NCBI GenBank assembly: GCA_036507955.1
Contig: DATCIH010000177.1
Span: forward strand, 1 to 58,676
From: DATCIH01 sp036507955
GTDB taxonomy: Bacteria; Bacillota; Clostridia; Clostridiales; Clostridiaceae
Direction: 5' to 3'
Length of the DNA stretch: 58,676 nt
Under the pieces are notes generated by a model. That model was not told where the DNA came from. It ran no database searches and saw only the letters and a list, made by a program, of their open reading frames with translations. Position numbers and translations under genes: made by a program. This document shows, piece after piece, positions 54,289-58,676 of the stretch. Positions within the stretch are counted from its first letter, which is position 1. Every line of letters begins with the position of its first letter.

Positions 54289-56898
54289 TTATTTAGCCTC
54301 ATACCAAGTCTCCCCTACCACTATGTCAACAACTAATGGGACTTCTAACTTTACTGCATTTTCCATCTCATATTTTACCAGGGTCTTAACCTTATCAATT
54401 TCATCTTTTTCCACATTCAATATAAGCTCATCATGAACCTGAAGAAGTAATTTACTCTTTAAGCCTTCTTTCTTTAAGCTATTATTAACCCTTATCATCG
54501 CAATTTTTACAATGTCTGCCGCGCTGCCCTGGATAGGAGTATTCATAGCCAGTCTAACACCGAAGGCTTCTGTCATCTTATTAGAGTTGTTAATCTCAGG
54601 AATCAATCTTCTTCTTTTAAATATTGTTTCTACAAAGCCATTTTTCTTTGCAGTAACCACAATATCCTCCATATATTTTTTTACATTTGGATATCTATCA
54701 AAATAGGTATGGATATAAAGATTAGCTTCAGCTTTTGATATTTTCAAATCCTTAGCTAAACTAAAATCTCCTATCCCATATACAATTCCAAAGTTAACAG
54801 CCTTAGCTCTACTTCTCTGAATTTTTGTAACTTCCCCAAGTGGTATTTTGAACACTTCAGAAGCAGTCTTAGTATGAATATCTAGTTCTTCAATAAAGGC
54901 ATTTATTAAATTAGTATCCTTAGAAATATGTGCAAGCACTCTAAGCTCAATCTGAGAATAATCCGCAGATAATATGTATGCATCCTTACTGCAAGGAACA
55001 AACACCTTCCTTATTTCTCTTCCTAGTTCATATTTAATAGGAATATTTTGTAGGTTAGGTTCAGTACTGGAAAGTCTCCCAGTTGTAGTAACTGTTTGAT
55101 TAAAGCTGGAATGAATCTTTCCATCCACATCTATAACATTTCTAAGACCTTCAATGTATGTTGAAAAAAGTTTTGTAAGTTGTCTATAATAAGTAACTAA
55201 GCTAATGATAGGATGCTTATCTGTTAATTCCTCCAATACTTCCGCGTTAGTGGAATAGCCAGTTTTTGTCTTCTTAATAACTGGAAGATCGAGCTTATCA
55301 AATAAAATCTTACCTAATTGCTTTGGTGATGAAATATTAAACTCTTCCCCTGCAAATTCATAAATTTCCTTTTGTATTCTTTGAATTTCTCCTTGGAATT
55401 TAACTCCAAGGCTATCAAGCTTAGTTTTATCAACTAAAAAACCTTCTGCTTCCATTGTAGCTAGAACTGCTTCTAAAGGCTCCTCTAAATCAAATAATAA
55501 CTCCTTCATATCTAGCTTATCTATTTCAAGTTTAAGTATAGGATAAAGCTTTGAATAAACGCACAAAATATCCGCTGAATTTCCCTGGACTATGTCCTCT
55601 AAAAGGTATTGAGCTGCTAAGGGCTTTATTTCATAGTCTCCTCTAGTGGAATCTATCAGATATGCAGCAAGCTTAATATCAAATAAATGACCGTGCATAA
55701 CTATATTATATTTTAATAAAGCTGATAAAAGTCCTTTGAAATCAAAGCCTATTTTATCAATAGCACTATCTTCAAAAAATATCTTTAATTCTTTAATGAT
55801 TTTTTCTTTTTCGTCTGCTTCTAAATTTATTAAACCTATATTATAATATTTTCCCTTGGTTATAAATCCTATTTCTAATAGGTTTGTTCCAGAATATAAA
55901 ATATTTTTTTCTAATTTATAATATAAGATTACCTCTTTGCTCATTCCGCTAATTAAAGAAACTAAACTCTTTGATGATATAATTTGAATTAATGGTAAAC
56001 TTTCTTTTATATCTTGAGCTTCGCCATTTTCGCTTTTAAATTTATCTAGTAAGGAATTAAATTGAAGTCTTAAAAACATCCTCTTTAATTCAAAATGGTT
56101 ATAATCTTCCTTTGACCTTAAAGAATCCAAATTAATTTCCACAGGAACGTCTGTAATTATAGTTGCTAATCTCTTACTAAAAACTGCTTGTTCACTATAA
56201 GTTATAAGATTTTCTTTCATTTTGCTTTTTGGTAATTCCTCTAATTTATTCAATAAGTTTTCTATACTACCATAGCTTTGTATAAGCTTAAAGGCAGTCT
56301 TCTCTCCGATGCCAGGGACTCCAGGTATATTATCTGATGCATCTCCCATTAGGCCCTTAACATCAATAAATTGACTAGGAGTTATTTTCATTTCGTCAAG
56401 AATCCGTGCACCATTATATATTTCTGTTTCACTCATACCTTTTTTTGTTAAGATGACTTTTACATTATCGGTTGCCAGCTGAAGAGCATCCCTATCTCCT
56501 GTAATTACAAAAACTTCAATGTTATTTTTATCTCCATAAACAGCTAAAGTTCCAATTAAGTCATCCGCTTCAAATCCATCTATTTCAAATACATCAATGG
56601 TAAGAAGCTTTAATATTTCCTTAGTCAAAGGTAATTGTTCTGCGAGTTCAGGAGGCATCTTCTTTCTTCCAGCCTTATACTCTGCATACTCTTCATGTCT
56701 AAAGGTTGGTGCCTTTCGATCGAAGGTAGCAACTATAAAATCTGGCTTGATTTGTTCCTTCATCTTAATTAACATATTTAGAAAACCATATATAGCATTT
56801 GTATGTATTCCTTCAGAATTTGTTAAAGGAGGTAAAGCATAAAAAGCCCTGTTTAAAAGACTGTTGCAGTCTAAAATTATCATTTTTTCTTTTTCCAT
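54289..56898 (-). CDS. polA: DNA polymerase I
   Basis: 869 residues. The 5'-nuclease domain (MIILDCNSLLNRAFYALPP, ITGDRDALQL, GVPGIGEKTA) is followed by a 3'-5' exonuclease-like domain whose catalytic DxE is replaced (LYYKLEKN where DTET is expected) and a full polymerase domain with motif A SADYSQIELRVLAHIS, O-helix NFGIVYGIG and motif C QVHDEL. So it fills gaps and removes primers but likely cannot proofread, as in Bacillus. GGAGG lies 9 nt before ATG. Confidence 0.97.
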   Translation of the reverse strand: MEKEKMIILDCNSLLNRAFYALPPLTNSEGIHTNAIYGFLNMLIKMKEQIKPDFIVATFDRKAPTFRHEEYAEYKAGRKKMPPELAEQLPLTKEILKLLTIDVFEIDGFEADDLIGTLAVYGDKNNIEVFVITGDRDALQLATDNVKVILTKKGMSETEIYNGARILDEMKITPSQFIDVKGLMGDASDNIPGVPGIGEKTAFKLIQSYGSIENLLNKLEELPKSKMKENLITYSEQAVFSKRLATIITDVPVEINLDSLRSKEDYNHFELKRMFLRLQFNSLLDKFKSENGEAQDIKESLPLIQIISSKSLVSLISGMSKEVILYYKLEKNILYSGTNLLEIGFITKGKYYNIGLINLEADEKEKIIKELKIFFEDSAIDKIGFDFKGLLSALLKYNIVMHGHLFDIKLAAYLIDSTRGDYEIKPLAAQYLLEDIVQGNSADILCVYSKLYPILKLEIDKLDMKELLFDLEEPLEAVLATMEAEGFLVDKTKLDSLGVKFQGEIQRIQKEIYEFAGEEFNISSPKQLGKILFDKLDLPVIKKTKTGYSTNAEVLEELTDKHPIISLVTYYRQLTKLFSTYIEGLRNVIDVDGKIHSSFNQTVTTTGRLSSTEPNLQNIPIKYELGREIRKVFVPCSKDAYILSADYSQIELRVLAHISKDTNLINAFIEELDIHTKTASEVFKIPLGEVTKIQRSRAKAVNFGIVYGIGDFSLAKDLKISKAEANLYIHTYFDRYPNVKKYMEDIVVTAKKNGFVETIFKRRRLIPEINNSNKMTEAFGVRLAMNTPIQGSAADIVKIAMIRVNNSLKKEGLKSKLLLQVHDELILNVEKDEIDKVKTLVKYEMENAVKLEVPLVVDIVVGETWYEAK

Positions 56899-57049
56899 TT
56901 AAAATATCCTCCATTTGCTTATTATTGTTAAATCCATATAGGATATTATAACATATATCCTGTTTTTTAATTATTTACTCTTTATTTACTCTAATCTAGC
57001 AATATTTAATATATAATAAAGATATTATAATGAACTGGAGGGATTAACA

Positions 57050-57802
57050 ATGAGAATTCAACTTATTCGTCATGCCACCTTAATAATTTCTATAGATAAT
57101 AAAAAAATACTTGTAGACCCTGTATTAAGTAAAGCTGGGACTATAGCTCCTATTGCAGATGTACCAAATCAGAACTTAAATCCACTGGTAGAATTGCCTA
57201 TAGTCATTGATAACATAGTTGATTGTGACGCTGTCCTCGTTACTCATACCCACGGAGATCACTTTGATGAGGCCGCAGTAAAATTGTTACCTAAAAGTAT
57301 TCCTTTATTCTGCCAAATTCAAGATTATACAAAAATTACATCCTATGGTTTTAATAATGTACAACCTATTATTGATACTTATATTTGGAATAATATAAGC
57401 TTTAATAGGACTGAAGGGCAACATGGTCATGGTGAAACTGCCCTAGAAATGGCACCAGTATCCGGATTTGTTATTTCCTCACTTGGGGAAGCCTCAGTCT
57501 ATATTGCAGGTGATACAGTATGGTGTATTGATGTTGAAGATGCAATAGAAAAGTTTAATCCAGAAATAGTTGTTTGTAATTGTGGTGGTGCACAATTTTC
57601 TTACGGAAAGCCAATTACTATGACAACTGAAGATATCTATGTGTTATCCCATAAATATGAGAATTTAAAAATTGTTGCGGTACACATGGAAGCCTGGAAT
57701 CATTGTAGATTATCAAGAAAAGAATTAAAAGATTATATTATAGAAAATAATATTGAAACGAATGTATTTATACCAGAGGATGGAGACGCATTAAGCTTTT
57801 AG
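57050..57802 (+). CDS. MBL-fold metal-dependent hydrolase (UlaG-like)
   Basis: 250 residues. The metal-binding THTHGDHFDE (HxHxDH, about 66-71) and later IAGDTVW, plus the opening MRIQLIRHATLIISIDNKK, place it in the UlaG/YycJ-like branch of the metallo-beta-lactamase superfamily. Substrate unknown. GGAGGG upstream. It is divergent from polA and is followed at once by an isochorismatase-family relic on the same strand. Confidence 0.88.
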   Translation: MRIQLIRHATLIISIDNKKILVDPVLSKAGTIAPIADVPNQNLNPLVELPIVIDNIVDCDAVLVTHTHGDHFDEAAVKLLPKSIPLFCQIQDYTKITSYGFNNVQPIIDTYIWNNISFNRTEGQHGHGETALEMAPVSGFVISSLGEASVYIAGDTVWCIDVEDAIEKFNPEIVVCNCGGAQFSYGKPITMTTEDIYVLSHKYENLKIVAVHMEAWNHCRLSRKELKDYIIENNIETNVFIPEDGDALSF

Positions 57803-57803
57803 G

Positions 57804-58072
57804 GATTACCCAAGATGGGAGATTCATCCCTATATAGCACCTTTACAAGATAATATAAAGGTTCTAAAATATACACCTGATTCATTTTTCGAAACTAAGC
57901 TTCAAGAAGAATTATCCTCAAGACATATTACTAAACTTATTATAACAGGACTTCAAACAGCACCTATGATATTGGAGATTTAACTGCTAAGCAAATCATA
58001 GATCATCATCTTAGAATTATAGGTAATTGGTTTGCCGAAATAAAAGCTACTGAGGATATATATTTTGATTAA
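57804..58072 (+). pseudogene. Relic of an isochorismatase-family cysteine hydrolase
   Basis: Two plus-strand frames carry pieces of one protein. The first reads RDYPRWEIHPYIAPLQDN, then TPDSFFETKLQEELSS and ITKLIITGLQTA, the heart of isochorismatase-like hydrolases. The frame then shifts and resumes at GDLTAKQIIDHHLRIIGNWF to a stop at 58072. The stretch between, which should hold the catalytic Cys (TExC motif), about 80-90 nt, is missing, and the N-terminal ~half with the catalytic Asp is also absent. It cannot be functional. Confidence 0.85.
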
Positions 58073-58099
58073 AAGATGACTTCGTATCAATGTGGAACT

Positions 58100-58676
58100 T
58101 CAAATGTAATAATGAGAATTCACTGTATTGGACGCTAGTTTATATCTATCTCCATCCTTAACCACAGCAACTATTGAAGCAATTATATCAGATTTCTTAA
58201 TATTATCTATACCAAATTGAATCTCTGATATATTATTAACTCTATTTTGTGTGTCAGTAGCTTTGCTATAAGCAATAATTTCTTCTTGACTATCCGCATA
58301 TGGACCCTCCTTCACATACACAATTAGCAATTTATTAATATCTATCTTATTAGCTGGAGTGTCTGGTTTATAGATTAATTGCTTATCAATTATTGAAGAA
58401 CTACTTCCAAAGCCAAAGCCACTTGGTTCATCTGCAGCATAATCAAGTTTTGCAGTAAAAGCGCCTCCATCCCATGTTCCAAGAAATGCAACCGTTTGGC
58501 TAAAACCCGGCATCTTATAAGCAACTGATAAAGGTGTTTTACCAATAATATTTAATTTGTATATATCTGTGACTTTTAAATTTGTAGCAGTGTTACTTAA
58601 AGCTGAAGATGAGTTATCTTTTAAAGTAGGCTTGGATGCATTTATAGTAATAGCTTGTTTACACCCATTTAATGTT
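58100..58676 (-). CDS. Putative lipoprotein, partial (5' end off window)
   Basis: 191 codons are visible; the frame is open to the right edge, so the start lies outside. The first visible residues TLNGCKQ contain a lipobox (L-N-G-C), so the mature protein would begin at that Cys, tethered outside the membrane. A Ser/Thr/Asn-rich linker follows, then a globular part (SVAYKMPGFSQTVAFLGTWD, KLLIVYVKEG, IIASIVAVVKDGDRY). I do not recognise a family. Taking an internal ATG (58513) as the start would drop the lipobox. Confidence 0.7.
   Translation of the reverse strand, partial: TLNGCKQAITINASKPTLKDNSSSALSNTATNLKVTDIYKLNIIGKTPLSVAYKMPGFSQTVAFLGTWDGGAFTAKLDYAADEPSGFGFGSSSSIIDKQLIYKPDTPANKIDINKLLIVYVKEGPYADSQEEIIAYSKATDTQNRVNNISEIQFGIDNIKKSDIIASIVAVVKDGDRYKLASNTVNSHYYI

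Overview
The window reads as a chromosomal segment of a spore-forming Clostridium (cluster I / sensu stricto). It is strongly AT-rich, uses AGGAGG-type ribosome binding sites with frequent TTG/GTG starts, and carries sporulation genes (yqfC-yqfD, gpr, spoIVFB, a CotS-type coat kinase) next to core clostridial housekeeping genes in conserved order. The species cannot be named from sequence alone. Nearly all genes lie on the minus strand, so the operons read from high to low coordinates. The plus-strand genes are the CotS-type kinase, rpsT, a D,D-carboxypeptidase, a metallo-beta-lactamase-fold hydrolase and a hydrolase relic.

Layout, left to right. 1-875: 5' half of dnaG. 1242-2282: CotS-type kinase on the plus strand, sharing a terminator with ppdK. 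2329-16598: ppdK, a DUF4342 protein, recO, era, a DgkA-PAP2 fusion, ybeY, pgpH, yqfD/yqfC, yqeY, rpsU, a HIT protein, mtaB, rsmE and prmA, which covers DNA repair, ribosome maturation, c-di-AMP turnover and lipid carrier recycling. 16717-21618: the heat-shock operon hrcA-grpE-dnaK-dnaJ behind a perfect CIRCE operator. 21702-29954: hemW, lepA, a small anchored protein, gpr, rpsT, holA, comEC and comEA. 30066-36693: D,D-carboxypeptidase, pseudouridine synthase, ridA, yqeK, nadD, yhbY, obg, rpmA, prp and rplU with an L21 leader. 36819-43661: RNase G, two radical-SAM-related genes, spoIVFB with a small membrane partner, mgsA and rodA. 43788-49549: the cell-shape and division cluster maf-radC-mreBCD-minCDE. 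49654-51327: a SPOR-like membrane protein and an NlpC/P60 hydrolase under a c-di-AMP (ydaO-type) riboswitch. 51396-58676: a looser region with a GNAT enzyme, a broken polysaccharide deacetylase, tRNA-Leu(GAG), a lytic transglycosylase, coaE, polA, an MBL-fold hydrolase, an isochorismatase-family relic and part of a lipoprotein.

The genes act together in translation and ribosome assembly (rpsU, rpsT, rplU, rpmA/prp, obg, era, ybeY, rsmE, prmA, lepA, mtaB), protein folding, cell-envelope growth and division (mre, min, rodA, NlpC/P60, lytic transglycosylase, D,D-carboxypeptidase), and sporulation. The c-di-AMP theme appears twice: a PgpH-type phosphodiesterase and a c-di-AMP riboswitch over a wall hydrolase.

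I found no clear undescribed system, CRISPR array, transposon or prophage. The more unusual points are: a recO reading frame with no ATG/GTG/TTG start; a short in-frame relic matching the C-terminus of cytidine deaminase in the dgkA-era gap; a kinase-phosphatase fusion; an L27 whose Prp cleavage site has Cys where Phe is expected; a ComEC without its metallo-beta-lactamase domain; a short protein in the spoIVFA position; and two genes broken by internal deletions near the right end.
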